From positions 62,001 to 126,000 of the forward strand of contig CAWHQZ010000019.1 in NCBI GenBank assembly GCA_963831645.1: a DNA stretch of 64,000 bases, given 5' to 3'. Positions 28,305-35,988 of the stretch are shown piece after piece (position 1 is the first letter of the stretch; the number at the start of each line of letters is the position of its first letter). Made by a program: the position numbers and the translations under genes. This stretch comes from CAWHQZ01 sp963831645. Its GTDB lineage: Bacteria; Pseudomonadota; Alphaproteobacteria; Rhizobiales; Aestuariivirgaceae. The notes beneath the pieces are model-generated. The model made no database searches. It had not been told where the DNA came from and saw only the letters and a list, made by a program, of their open reading frames with translations.

Positions 28305-29546
28305 ATGAGTGCTGCGACTGACGGGCGCGCGTTTGCCGCTTCGAGGATCCTGATCCTCGCGGCGCTCGCGTTCCTGCTCGCCGGCTGCGGCGGGATGGCG
28401 AAGCTCGGCGGCCTGTTTTCCGATACGGGCGCGGGTTCCCTCGGCGGGCCACTGCCGCCGGTGCAGGGCGGCGCCAAGGTGGGGCTGCTCCTGCCACTGT
28501 CTGCTGTGGGAGATCAATCGCAGGTCGCCATCGCCATGAAACAGGCGGCAGAAATGGCGCTGGTCGATGCCGGTGGTCAATCCAGCATATCGCTGATCAC
28601 TAAGGACACCGCGGGAACCGCAGCAGGAGCCAAGGCCGCCGCGCAGGGTGCATTGGCGGAAGGCGCGGAGATCATCCTGGGGCCTCTGCTCGGCGCCGAG
28701 GTGCAGGCCGTCGCTCCAGTCGCGGCGGCACAGAGTGTTCCGGTGATCGCTTTTTCCTCCTCGAGCGGTGTGGCCGGCAACGGCGTCTATCTGATGAGCT
28801 TTCTGCCCGAGGAAGAGGCCGCCAACATCGTCAGGTACCTCGCAAAATCCGGCAAGACCACGATGGCGGCGCTGTTGCCAAAATCGCAGTACGGCCTTGC
28901 CATCGAACGCGCCATCGTTCCGGCCGGTCAGAAGCACGGTGTTTCGATCGCCGTGATCGAGCGTTTTCCGCGGAACAATCTGTCGATCGTGGATCCGGTG
29001 AACAAGCTCGCGCAGATCGTCAATGACCCGCAGCGCAAGGTGGATTCGTTGCTGATCGCGGAAGGGGGCGACCTTCTGCAGACGCTCGGCGCGGCGCTGA
29101 AGAATGCCCAGATCGATCAACAGCGTACGCTGATCGTCGGCACCGGCCTGTGGGACAATCCGATCACCCCGCAGACCGCAATCGCCGTCGGCGGACTATA
29201 CGCCGGCGTGGCGCCCAGCCTCGTGCAGCAGTTCGACGATAAGTACAACGCGAGCTACGGCACCCGGCCGTCGCGCCTGGCAAGCCTCGCCTACGACGCG
29301 GTGAGCCTCGCCAACACCCTGGCGCGCGAGCCGCAGGGCCAGAGATTCACCCCGACGAACATCACCAATCCGGAGGGGTTCCAGGGCATGAACGGCCTGT
29401 TTCGCTTCCAGCCGAACGGGCTCGTCGAGCGCGGCCTGGCCATTCTCAAGGTCACCCCTGGCGGCGTCGAGGTTCAGGACCCGGCGCCCTCGCGTTTCAC
29501 GACCGCCGCCACCGCTACCCCGTCAGCGCAGCAATCCGCGAATTGA
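28305..29546 (+). CDS. LpoA-like lipoprotein (penicillin-binding-protein activator family)
   Basis: 413 residues. A signal sequence ends in lipobox LLAGC (Cys near residue 28), so the product is a lipoprotein. The mature part is a type-I periplasmic-binding fold (starting KVGLLLPLSAVGD, with VIAFSSSSGVAGNGVYLMSF) of the group annotated as penicillin-binding protein activators or amino-acid-ABC-like proteins. Its position divergent from rsmI-yraN matches LpoA/YraM in gammaproteobacteria. Whether it activates PBP1 in this species is inference. Confidence 0.85.
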   Translation: MSAATDGRAFAASRILILAALAFLLAGCGGMAKLGGLFSDTGAGSLGGPLPPVQGGAKVGLLLPLSAVGDQSQVAIAMKQAAEMALVDAGGQSSISLITKDTAGTAAGAKAAAQGALAEGAEIILGPLLGAEVQAVAPVAAAQSVPVIAFSSSSGVAGNGVYLMSFLPEEEAANIVRYLAKSGKTTMAALLPKSQYGLAIERAIVPAGQKHGVSIAVIERFPRNNLSIVDPVNKLAQIVNDPQRKVDSLLIAEGGDLLQTLGAALKNAQIDQQRTLIVGTGLWDNPITPQTAIAVGGLYAGVAPSLVQQFDDKYNASYGTRPSRLASLAYDAVSLANTLAREPQGQRFTPTNITNPEGFQGMNGLFRFQPNGLVERGLAILKVTPGGVEVQDPAPSRFTTAATATPSAQQSAN

Positions 29547-29547
29547 A

Positions 29548-29567
29548 AACGCCGCGGACGTGGCGTT
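29548..29567. terminator. Short inverted repeat between convergent lipoprotein and cupin genes
   Basis: AACGCC (29548-29553) and GGCGTT (29562-29567) form a six-base-pair stem with an eight-base loop, directly after the lipoprotein stop at 29544-29546. There is no clear U-tract, so function as a bidirectional terminator is a guess from position. Confidence 0.4.
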
Positions 29568-29581
29568 CGTTGGCACGATGA

Positions 29582-30271
29582 TCATGCTGCCGCGGTTCCG
29601 GGGGCGGTCTGATGAACTGCGAGATGCCCCGTTTTCATCCAAAGCGTGCATCCGTCTCGAGCCGCTTCGGCCTCGAGGGCCGTGCCCTTGGGCAGCCTCA
29701 GCCAGGACTGAGGCTCAAAGCTTTCGTCCGCCTCGGTGAAGCCGCCCGACAGGACCAAGAGTTCGATCCCGCCCAGCGCCGCCAGGGCAATGTTGCGGCC
29801 CGGCTGCCAGCGCTCGAGCCGCACTTCCTCCCTGGCGTCGTGGAACAACGGCATGATCTCGACGCCAGGCCGGCCCGGTGCGGCAATGAACGGCGTCTTT
29901 CCGGTGTCAATTCGCACGTGGGTGCGGTCGTCCGGCTCGAACTGCCAGAGTTTCACGAAGATCGTGCAGCCGGGCCCGGATCCGGGCGTATGGCGCGAGG
30001 CCGGCGGATTGCGGATGTACGAGCCTTCCGGGAAGTCTCCGTGCTCGTCGGAGAACACGCCTTCCAGCACCAGGAACTCCTCCCCGCCGTCGTGGACATG
30101 GGCCGGGAAGCGACTGCCGGGGGCGTAGCGTACGATGCTGGTGGCGCGGGCTACCTCGGCCCCGATGCGGTCGAGCATGCGCCGCTCCACTCCGGGTGTC
30201 GGCGAAGGTGTCCAGGCGAGCCGAGCGGCGTGCACGGCGGCGCGCCGGGAGAAGTCAGCGTTCACTTCCAT
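29582..30271 (-). CDS. ChrR-like double-cupin protein
   Basis: 229 residues from the ATG at 30271, fixed by GGAGG eight bases upstream. Two cupin repeats are visible. The first has the metal-type pattern PAHVHDGGEEFLVLEGVF; the second is more degenerate. ChrR proteins are zinc-binding anti-sigma factors of the singlet-oxygen response. This one lacks the N-terminal anti-sigma domain with its HxxxCxxC, and no rpoE-like gene is adjacent, so it is better read as a stand-alone ChrR-cupin protein of unknown role. Confidence 0.8.
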   Translation of the reverse strand: MEVNADFSRRAAVHAARLAWTPSPTPGVERRMLDRIGAEVARATSIVRYAPGSRFPAHVHDGGEEFLVLEGVFSDEHGDFPEGSYIRNPPASRHTPGSGPGCTIFVKLWQFEPDDRTHVRIDTGKTPFIAAPGRPGVEIMPLFHDAREEVRLERWQPGRNIALAALGGIELLVLSGGFTEADESFEPQSWLRLPKGTALEAEAARDGCTLWMKTGHLAVHQTAPGTAAA

Positions 30272-30323
30272 GGTCAGTCCTCCATCGTGCAAGCCATTCA
30301 CCGGTTCGCATCTCGCCGGGATT

Positions 30324-30424
30324 GTAGCCGAGAAAATTCTTCGCCTTCACACTGGTCGGGCTCGCTTCCAGCGTTGTTTCCGCCTCGTCGGGCAATCCCA
30401 AGAGCCGGTGGGCGGCCTCGAGCA
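30324..30424 (-). pseudogene. Isolated 101-base fragment of hemW (duplicated gene piece)
   Basis: Bases 30324-30424 match 32006-32106 inside hemW in the same orientation, with about six mismatches in 101 (around 94 percent). On the minus strand the copy still reads in frame as a HemW piece (AHRLLGLPDEAETTLEA followed by SPTSVKAKNFLGY). Nothing on either side resembles hemW. It lies upstream of the ChrR-like gene and of the small accessory module. Confidence 0.85.
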
Positions 30425-30475
30425 GTTAGCGCAATTCGTCGCACGCGCAGCACGAATTCCGCTAGAATACCGGGT

Positions 30476-30697
30476 ATGAAATCGAACGCGATATCCTTTC
30501 GTCCAGCGACGATCGATCGAACGGCCTTCTCAGTCGCGCAGCTGGGCGATGAGACGGACCGTCGGGCCTACTGGCATTCCCGGACGCCGCAGGAGCGGCT
30601 CCTCCATGTCGAACTGTTGCGACGGTTGAACCATGGATCCAAGGCTACCGCCGGACTTCAAAGAGTTCTTGAGACTGCTCGCCTCGCACGAGGTTGA
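30476..30697 (+). CDS. Small protein of unknown function upstream of nucleotidyltransferase
   Basis: 73 residues, start ATG at 30476. The second half, YWHSRTPQERLLHVELLRRLNHG followed by TAGLQRVLETARLARG, resembles short proteins often encoded just upstream of minimal nucleotidyltransferase genes; I do not know a function for them. The gene overlaps the nucleotidyltransferase start by 65 bases. A TAGAAT hexamer at 30463-30468, seven bases before the ATG, could be a -10 element giving a leaderless mRNA, which is weak evidence. Possible antitoxin-like or partner role is inference from genetic arrangement. Confidence 0.6.
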   Translation: MKSNAISFRPATIDRTAFSVAQLGDETDRRAYWHSRTPQERLLHVELLRRLNHGSKATAGLQRVLETARLARG

Positions 30698-31089
30698 GTA
30701 TCTGCTGATCGGCGGTTACGCGGTCGGCTATTACGGCTATCCCCGAGCCACCCAGGATATGGATGTCTGGATTGCCATCGCTCCGCGAAACGCCGAGCGG
30801 ATGGTGGCCGCGCTGCGCGAATTCGGGTTCGCCGCGCCTAACTAGTACTAACCTGTCGGCGGAGCTGTTCCTGCGCGCGGGCAGCATCGTTCGCATGGGA
30901 ATTCCGCCCATGCGCATCGAGGTGATGACGACGATTTCCGGCGTGAGCTTCGAGGACTGCTTTGCCGATCGGGTGACAGACAGTATCGACGGCGTTGCCG
31001 TCAATCTCATCAGCTTGGACCATCTCAAGATCAACAAGAAGGCAAGCGGCCGGCACAAGGATCTCGACGATCTCGAGAATTTGCCATGA
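30633..31089 (+). pseudogene. Minimal nucleotidyltransferase, interrupted by a 10-base insertion
   Basis: The first frame (70 codons) carries the nucleotidyltransferase signature GGYAVGYYGYPRATQDMDVW (GG, then T-x-D-x-D). It stops at TAG 30843. Deleting the ten bases TAGTACTAAC (30843-30852) joins it in frame to a second part (FLRAGSIVRMGIPPMRIEVM to INKKASGRHKDLDDLENLP), giving a 148-residue protein of the DUF6036/AbiEii-like kind. The insertion leaves a five-base direct repeat, CTAAC-TAGTA-CTAAC. As read the gene is inactive unless the first half functions alone. Confidence 0.82.
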
Positions 31090-31186
31090 GTTGACGGCCG
31101 CGCCCGCTTCTTGCGCAAGCGCTCGCGCCGATGACGATCTGTTGGTGACAGCGATGCAGCCGAATCTGTGGGGCCGTGCGATGCCC

Positions 31187-32353
31187 TCAATTGGCAAGCG
31201 CAGCAATCAGAGAATTGAGCACGCGGCGGCCCTTGGCCGTGGCCGCCAGTTTCGCACCCCCGTCACGCAAGGTCACGAGGTTCGCGTCGCTGAGCCTCTG
31301 CAGCCTTTCGCGTTCGAGCGGCCGTCCGGCAACGGCTTCATAGGAGGCAAGCGCCACGCCCTCGCTGAGGCGCATGCCCATGAGCAGGAACTCCAAACCC
31401 TGCTCGGCCCGCGACAACGGCTCCTCGCAGATGCGCCCATGGCCCAGCCTGATAACCAGATCCCGCCAGGTTTCCGGATGGCGTTCGCCGGCGAAAGCCA
31501 TTCTAGCGCCGGTATCGAGGACGATGCGGCTGTGGGCGCCGGGGCCCACTCCCGCGTATTCACCATAGCGCCAGTAAAGGAGATTGTGGCGCGATTCATG
31601 GCCGGGTGCGGCGTGGTTGGAGACCTCGTAGGCCTCAAGACCCTCCCGCGAGGCGAGTTCCTGGGTGATGTCGAACAGATCGATGCCCAGGTTCTCATCG
31701 GGGAGCTTGAGGGTCCCGGCGCGCCACAGGTCGAAATAGCGGGTGCCCTCCTCAATCGTGAGCTGATAGAGCGACATGTGGCCCTGCTGCTCCCCCAGCG
31801 CTGCCGAAAGTTCTCGCCGCCACTGCGCCGTGGTTTGGCCGGGGCGCCCATAGATCAGGTCGAACGAAACGCGCGGAAAAATGCCGGCGGCGAGGCGAAA
31901 TGCGGCAATGGCTTCTTGCGCCGTGTGCTGACGACCGAGCGAGACGAGATCTCTGTCGTCAAGAGCCTGCACGCCGACCGACAAGCGGTTGATGCCTGCT
32001 GCGCGGTAACCGAGAAAATTCTTCGCCTCCACACTGGTCGGGTTCGCTTCCAGCGTTGTTTCCGCCTCGTCGGGCAATCCCCAGAGTCGGTGGACGGCCT
32101 CGAGCACACACGCCACGGCCGGCGCCGGCATGAGCGAGGGCGTTCCGCCGCCAAAAAACACGCTGGTCACCGCACGCGCCGGCGCCATGGCATGCAGGCT
32201 TTCGAGCTCGCTCGCCAGCGCCCGGGCGAACCCCGTGGCGTCAATGGCTTCCCGTCGAACATGGGAATTGAAATCGCAGTAGGGACACTTGGCCCTGCAG
32301 AACGGCCAATGCACATAGACGCCGAAGCCGCCGTCGCGACCGGGCATCGTCAC
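31187..32353 (-). CDS. hemW: Radical-SAM heme chaperone HemW (oxygen-independent coproporphyrinogen oxidase-like)
   Basis: 388 residues with the radical-SAM cluster motif CRAKCPYC (Cys19, Cys23, Cys26) after GVYVHWPF, the GGGTPS glycine-rich SAM site, and the HemN C-terminal domain. The family is now regarded as a heme-delivery protein rather than a true HemN. It overlaps the rdgB stop by GTGA if the GTG at 32353 is used; an ATG at 32347 is the alternative. The segment 32006-32106 is the parent of the fragment at 30324. Confidence 0.93.
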   Translation of the reverse strand: MTMPGRDGGFGVYVHWPFCRAKCPYCDFNSHVRREAIDATGFARALASELESLHAMAPARAVTSVFFGGGTPSLMPAPAVACVLEAVHRLWGLPDEAETTLEANPTSVEAKNFLGYRAAGINRLSVGVQALDDRDLVSLGRQHTAQEAIAAFRLAAGIFPRVSFDLIYGRPGQTTAQWRRELSAALGEQQGHMSLYQLTIEEGTRYFDLWRAGTLKLPDENLGIDLFDITQELASREGLEAYEVSNHAAPGHESRHNLLYWRYGEYAGVGPGAHSRIVLDTGARMAFAGERHPETWRDLVIRLGHGRICEEPLSRAEQGLEFLLMGMRLSEGVALASYEAVAGRPLERERLQRLSDANLVTLRDGGAKLAATAKGRRVLNSLIAALAN

Positions 32354-32961
32354 AGGCAGCTCGCGCGAAACTGCTCGAAGGCCCGGGCACGGTGCGACAG
32401 GCGATGTTTGTCGGCAGGCTCCATCTCGCCGAAGGTCACGACATGGCCGTCGGGAACGAACATCGGATCGTAGCCGAATCCCTTGTCGCCGCGCGGCGGC
32501 CAGGTGAGCGTTCCCGCGATGCGGCCTTCGAACAGCTCGTGGGCGCCGTCGGGCCAGCCGAGGCAGAGGGCGCAGACGAACTCGGCCCGCCGCGATTGTT
32601 CCCTCGTGGCGGCCTTCGCCTTGAGCATCTCCTCTACGTTGCGCATGGCGCGCGAGAAGTCCTTATCCGCACCCGCCCAGCGGGCCGAATGAACGCCTGG
32701 AGCGCCGTCGAGCGCCGCGACCGCAAGGCCGGAATCATCGGCGAGCGCCGGGAACCCTGAAGCACGGGCGGCCGCAGCCGCCTTGATCGCCGCGTTGCCG
32801 GCGAACGTTGCCGCCGTTTCCTCGGGCTCGGGCAGGCCGAGATCGACGGCGGAGGCGACCTCGACGCCGTGCGGGCGCAGCAAATCGCCGATTTCGCGAA
32901 GCTTGCCGCGGTTGTGCGTGGCGATGACGAGGCGGGAGCCCCTGATCGTGCGCCCTGTCAT
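32350..32961 (-). CDS. rdgB: dITP/XTP pyrophosphatase (RdgB/HAM1)
   Basis: 203 residues from the ATG at 32961. Start LVIATHNRGKLREI, the ALADDSGLAVAALDGAPGVHSARWAG block and the C-terminal GFGYDPMFVPDG and HRLSHRARA are diagnostic. It hydrolyses non-canonical purine NTPs. The start overlaps the VOC gene stop as ATGA and the stop overlaps hemW, so rph-VOC-rdgB-hemW are one unit. Confidence 0.95.
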   Translation of the reverse strand: MTGRTIRGSRLVIATHNRGKLREIGDLLRPHGVEVASAVDLGLPEPEETAATFAGNAAIKAAAAARASGFPALADDSGLAVAALDGAPGVHSARWAGADKDFSRAMRNVEEMLKAKAATREQSRRAEFVCALCLGWPDGAHELFEGRIAGTLTWPPRGDKGFGYDPMFVPDGHVVTFGEMEPADKHRLSHRARAFEQFRASCL

Positions 32962-33380
32962 TTGCCGTCCCACAGCCGCTCGTCGGCAATCTCGATCGAA
33001 TTGCCGGCGGGGTCGCGCACATAGATCGAACGCAATCCCGGCGACCATTCGAAATCAGCCTCGATTTCCATTCCCGCAGCTTGGAGCCGCGCACGCCACA
33101 ACGGCATTTCGGAGGCGCTCGCCTTGAAGCACAGGTGGCCGGGGCCGAAGGCACCGTGCGGCGGGACACGGCGGGCCATGGGCGGCCTCCCGACCGAGGT
33201 CGCATGCGGATTGAACAGGATCACGACCTGGTCACGGCAGCGAAAAAATGCGTCGCGGCCGGGTTCGGCGCTGAAGCACTCGAGGCCGATCACCTGCTCA
33301 TAGAATGTTCTGGCCGCGGCCAGATCCTCGGCATAGAGGACGCTTTCCAGAACGCCGCGCACCATCAGCCGCTGGGTCAT
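32958..33380 (-). CDS. VOC-superfamily (glyoxalase/dioxygenase-like) protein
   Basis: A 140-residue single-domain VOC protein: VLESVLYAEDLAAARTFYEQVIGLE at the N-terminus and IYVRDPAGNSIEIAD at the C-terminus, with the HLCF strand in the middle providing a likely metal histidine. Substrate unknown. It is inserted between rph and rdgB, with ATGA-type overlaps on both sides. Confidence 0.88.
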   Translation of the reverse strand: MTQRLMVRGVLESVLYAEDLAAARTFYEQVIGLECFSAEPGRDAFFRCRDQVVILFNPHATSVGRPPMARRVPPHGAFGPGHLCFKASASEMPLWRARLQAAGMEIEADFEWSPGLRSIYVRDPAGNSIEIADERLWDGK

Positions 33381-34090
33381 GCCACGGCCGCCTTCTGCAA
33401 GCGCACCAGCTCGGCAATGCCGCCGCGGGCGAGTTTCAGAAGCTCGAGGAAGCTCGCTTCGCTGAACGTCTCGCCCTCCGCGGTGCCCTGGATTTCGACG
33501 ATGCCGCCCTCGCCGGTCATGACGAAGTTGGCATCGGTCTGAGCGGCGGAGTCCTCGGCGTAATCGAGATCGAGGATCATCGCGCGCTCAAAGATTCCGC
33601 AGGAAACCGCCGCAACCTGGTCGCGAATTGGCTGGTTGGGGATGGCGCCGTTCGCCATCATCCAGGAAACCGCGTCGTGGAGCGCTACCCACGCACCGGT
33701 GATCGCCGCCGTGCGAGTGCCGCCGTCGGCCTGGATGACGTCGCAGTCGACGATGATCTGGCGCTCGCCCAGGGCCTGGAGGTCGACCACCGCCCTTAGG
33801 CTGCGGCCGATCAGCCTCTGAATCTCCTGGGTGCGGCCGGACTGCCTGCCGGCGGTGGCCTCGCGGCGCATGCGTTCCCCCGTCGAGCGGGGCAACATGC
33901 CGTATTCAGCGGTGATCCAGCCGCGATTTTGACCCTTCAGCCAGAACGGCACCTTCGTTTCGACGGAGGCTGTGCACATGACATGAGTATCGCCGAAGCG
34001 CACGAGACACGAGCCCTCGGCATGCCTGACGCTGCCGCGTTCAAAGGTGACTTTGCGCAATTCGCCGCAAGCGCGTCGGGAAGGCCGCAT
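33377..34090 (-). CDS. rph: Ribonuclease PH
   Basis: 237 residues from ATG 34090 (family length about 238). The start MRPSRR, GSVRHAEGSCLVRFGDTHVMC, the phosphate-site block RSTGERMRREATAGRQSGRTQEIQRLIGRSLRAV (cited in pieces) and DCDVIQADGGTRTAAITG are all present. RNase PH trims tRNA 3' ends by phosphorolysis. It is divergent from hrcA, the standard rph/hrcA arrangement of alphaproteobacteria, and overlaps the VOC gene. Confidence 0.95.
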   Translation of the reverse strand: MRPSRRACGELRKVTFERGSVRHAEGSCLVRFGDTHVMCTASVETKVPFWLKGQNRGWITAEYGMLPRSTGERMRREATAGRQSGRTQEIQRLIGRSLRAVVDLQALGERQIIVDCDVIQADGGTRTAAITGAWVALHDAVSWMMANGAIPNQPIRDQVAAVSCGIFERAMILDLDYAEDSAAQTDANFVMTGEGGIVEIQGTAEGETFSEASFLELLKLARGGIAELVRLQKAAVA

Positions 34091-34245
34091 GTTGGATGTT
34101 CCGCTGCTGGAGCGAGGTCGGATAGTGCGGCCGCCGCCGGACCGCAAGGGCCATGTTTCTGCCAGGGGCACCGGTGAGAGCCCCGCGAAGGTGTTTGGAC
34201 GCTTGATTGACGCCTGTGGGCGGCCTTCCTAGATTGTGCTGATCC

Positions 34246-35331
34246 ATGACGATTTCGATCACCAAACCGGACGAACGGACCGTCGGTGTCGCATCGCTCG
34301 ATGCGCGTTCGCGCGAGATCTTCCGGCGCCTCGTCGATACCTACCTGGCGACCGGCGAGCCGGTAGGCTCGCGAACCATCGCGCGAACCATCCCGGGCTC
34401 CCTGTCGCCCGCATCCATTCGCAATGTCATGGCGGATCTGGAAGAAAGCGGGCTGATCTTCTCACCACACACGAGCGCGGGGCGGGTGCCGACCCAGACG
34501 GGGTTGCGGTTGTTCGTGGATGCCCTGCTCAACCTGAATCCGCTGGCCGCCGAGGAACAGGCGAAGATCGAGGCCCAGGTCGCGAGCTCGAACCGCCAGC
34601 GTACAAGGGAAGAGATCCTGGCCGAAACCACCAACCTTCTTTCCGGGCTGTCGCACTGTGCGGGCGTCGTGGTGGCGCCCAAGCTCAACGTGCGCCTGCG
34701 CCATATCGAGTTCGTGCACCTCGCAGCCGGAAGGGCCATGGTCGTGCTGGTGGGCGAGGACGGCTCGGTGGAAAATCGCGCCGTCGATATCGCCCCCGGC
34801 ATTCCACCGTCGAGTCTGGTGCGTGCTTCCAACTACCTCAATGCGCGCTGCCAGGGGCAGACCCTGGCAGAGGTGCAGCGGTTCGTGCGCGAGGAACTGG
34901 ACACGGTCAAGCGCGAGCTCGACGAGTTGACCGCCCGGGTCGTCGAGACCGGGGTGGCGACGTGGTCGGGGGCGAAAAGCCCCGATGAAAAGACGCTCAT
35001 CGTGCGCGGCCGCGCCAATCTCATTGAAGACAGCGCGACCCTTGCCGACCTCGAGCGGGTCCGCCAATTGTTCGACGATCTGGAAACGAAGAAGGATCTG
35101 GTCGAGCTGCTCGGCGCTGCGGAGGGCGGAGAAGGAGTGAAGATCTTCATCGGAGCGGAGAGCAAGCTGTTCTCGCTATCCGGGTCTTCGCTCATCGTCG
35201 CGCCCTACCGCGATCAGGAAGACAAGATCGTCGGTGTGCTCGGAGTCATCGGCCCGACCCGTATCAACTACGCCCGCATCATTCCCATGGTCGATTACAC
35301 GGCCCGCGTGGTTGGCCGTCTGCTCACTTGA
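34246..35331 (+). CDS. hrcA: Heat-inducible transcription repressor HrcA
   Basis: 361 residues with an N-terminal winged helix (GEPVGSRTIAR, SPASIRNVMADLEE, SPHTSAGRVPT) and the GAF-like effector domain. HrcA represses groESL and sometimes other chaperone operons at CIRCE elements with GroEL as co-regulator. No TTAGCACTC-N9-GAGTGCTAA element is visible near hrcA, grpE or dnaK here. It precedes grpE by 45 bases. Confidence 0.95.
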   Translation: MTISITKPDERTVGVASLDARSREIFRRLVDTYLATGEPVGSRTIARTIPGSLSPASIRNVMADLEESGLIFSPHTSAGRVPTQTGLRLFVDALLNLNPLAAEEQAKIEAQVASSNRQRTREEILAETTNLLSGLSHCAGVVVAPKLNVRLRHIEFVHLAAGRAMVVLVGEDGSVENRAVDIAPGIPPSSLVRASNYLNARCQGQTLAEVQRFVREELDTVKRELDELTARVVETGVATWSGAKSPDEKTLIVRGRANLIEDSATLADLERVRQLFDDLETKKDLVELLGAAEGGEGVKIFIGAESKLFSLSGSSLIVAPYRDQEDKIVGVLGVIGPTRINYARIIPMVDYTARVVGRLLT

Positions 35332-35376
35332 TTTTTGCGCCCCGAGGGATGATATCCGTTGCGCGATCCAAGGCCC

Positions 35377-35988
35377 ATGAAATACGACAAGCGCATCGCC
35401 GAACCGGACCAGCCGGAACAAGCAATCGCTCCGCCCGATGAACCGGCGGGCAAGGCCGAGCCGGCAGCGGTGCAGGCCGAACCCGATGCTTTGACCCTTG
35501 CTTTGCAAGCGGTCGATGCCCTGCGGTCGGAGAACACCGAGCTGAAAGACCGCACGCTGCGCACGCTGGCCGACATGGAAAACCTGCGCAAGCGCACCGA
35601 GCGTGAGAAAGCAGAAGCGACGCTATACGCCGCCACAAACTTCGCTCTCGATCTTTTGAGCGTCGGCGACAATCTCTCGCGCGCCTTGTCTGCGGTGACG
35701 GAAGAGCAGCGCAATGCGGCCGACGAGGTGACACGCAGCCTTCTGGCCGGCGTCGAAGTCACGGAGCGCGAGCTCCTTAACGTGTTCGAGAGGCATGGCA
35801 TCAGGAAGATGGATCCGATCGGCCAGAAGTTCGATCCGACCATGCACCAGGCGATGCTGGAGGTGCCGTCCGCCGATCAGGCTCCGGGCACCGTCGTGCA
35901 AGTGCTGCAGGCGGGCTATCGGATCGGGGAACGATGCCTGAGGCCGGCGCTGGTGGCGGTCGCCAAGGCAGCCGAGCCTGCGTCGTAG
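35377..35988 (+). CDS. grpE: GrpE nucleotide-exchange factor for DnaK
   Basis: 203 residues from the ATG at 35377 (an in-frame TTG at 35359 is possible). An acidic, Pro/Ala-rich N-terminus leads into the long coiled coil (TLRTLADMENLRKRTEREK) and the beta-wing domain (GIRKMDPIGQKFDPTMHQAM, VVQVLQAGYRIGERCLRPALV). Its TAG stop abuts directly the TAG stop of the opposing pabBC, forming the palindrome TAGCTA. Confidence 0.95.
   Translation: MKYDKRIAEPDQPEQAIAPPDEPAGKAEPAAVQAEPDALTLALQAVDALRSENTELKDRTLRTLADMENLRKRTEREKAEATLYAATNFALDLLSVGDNLSRALSAVTEEQRNAADEVTRSLLAGVEVTERELLNVFERHGIRKMDPIGQKFDPTMHQAMLEVPSADQAPGTVVQVLQAGYRIGERCLRPALVAVAKAAEPAS

Noticed and set aside
30995..32473. 492-residue plus-strand frame across hemW
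   Set aside because: Shadow of hemW (minus), which has the radical-SAM motif and correct length.
34091..34245. CIRCE element or RpoH promoter for hrcA
   Set aside because: No TTAGCACTC-N9-GAGTGCTAA is present. A CTTG with CCTTCCTAG at roughly the right spacing has too many mismatches to call.
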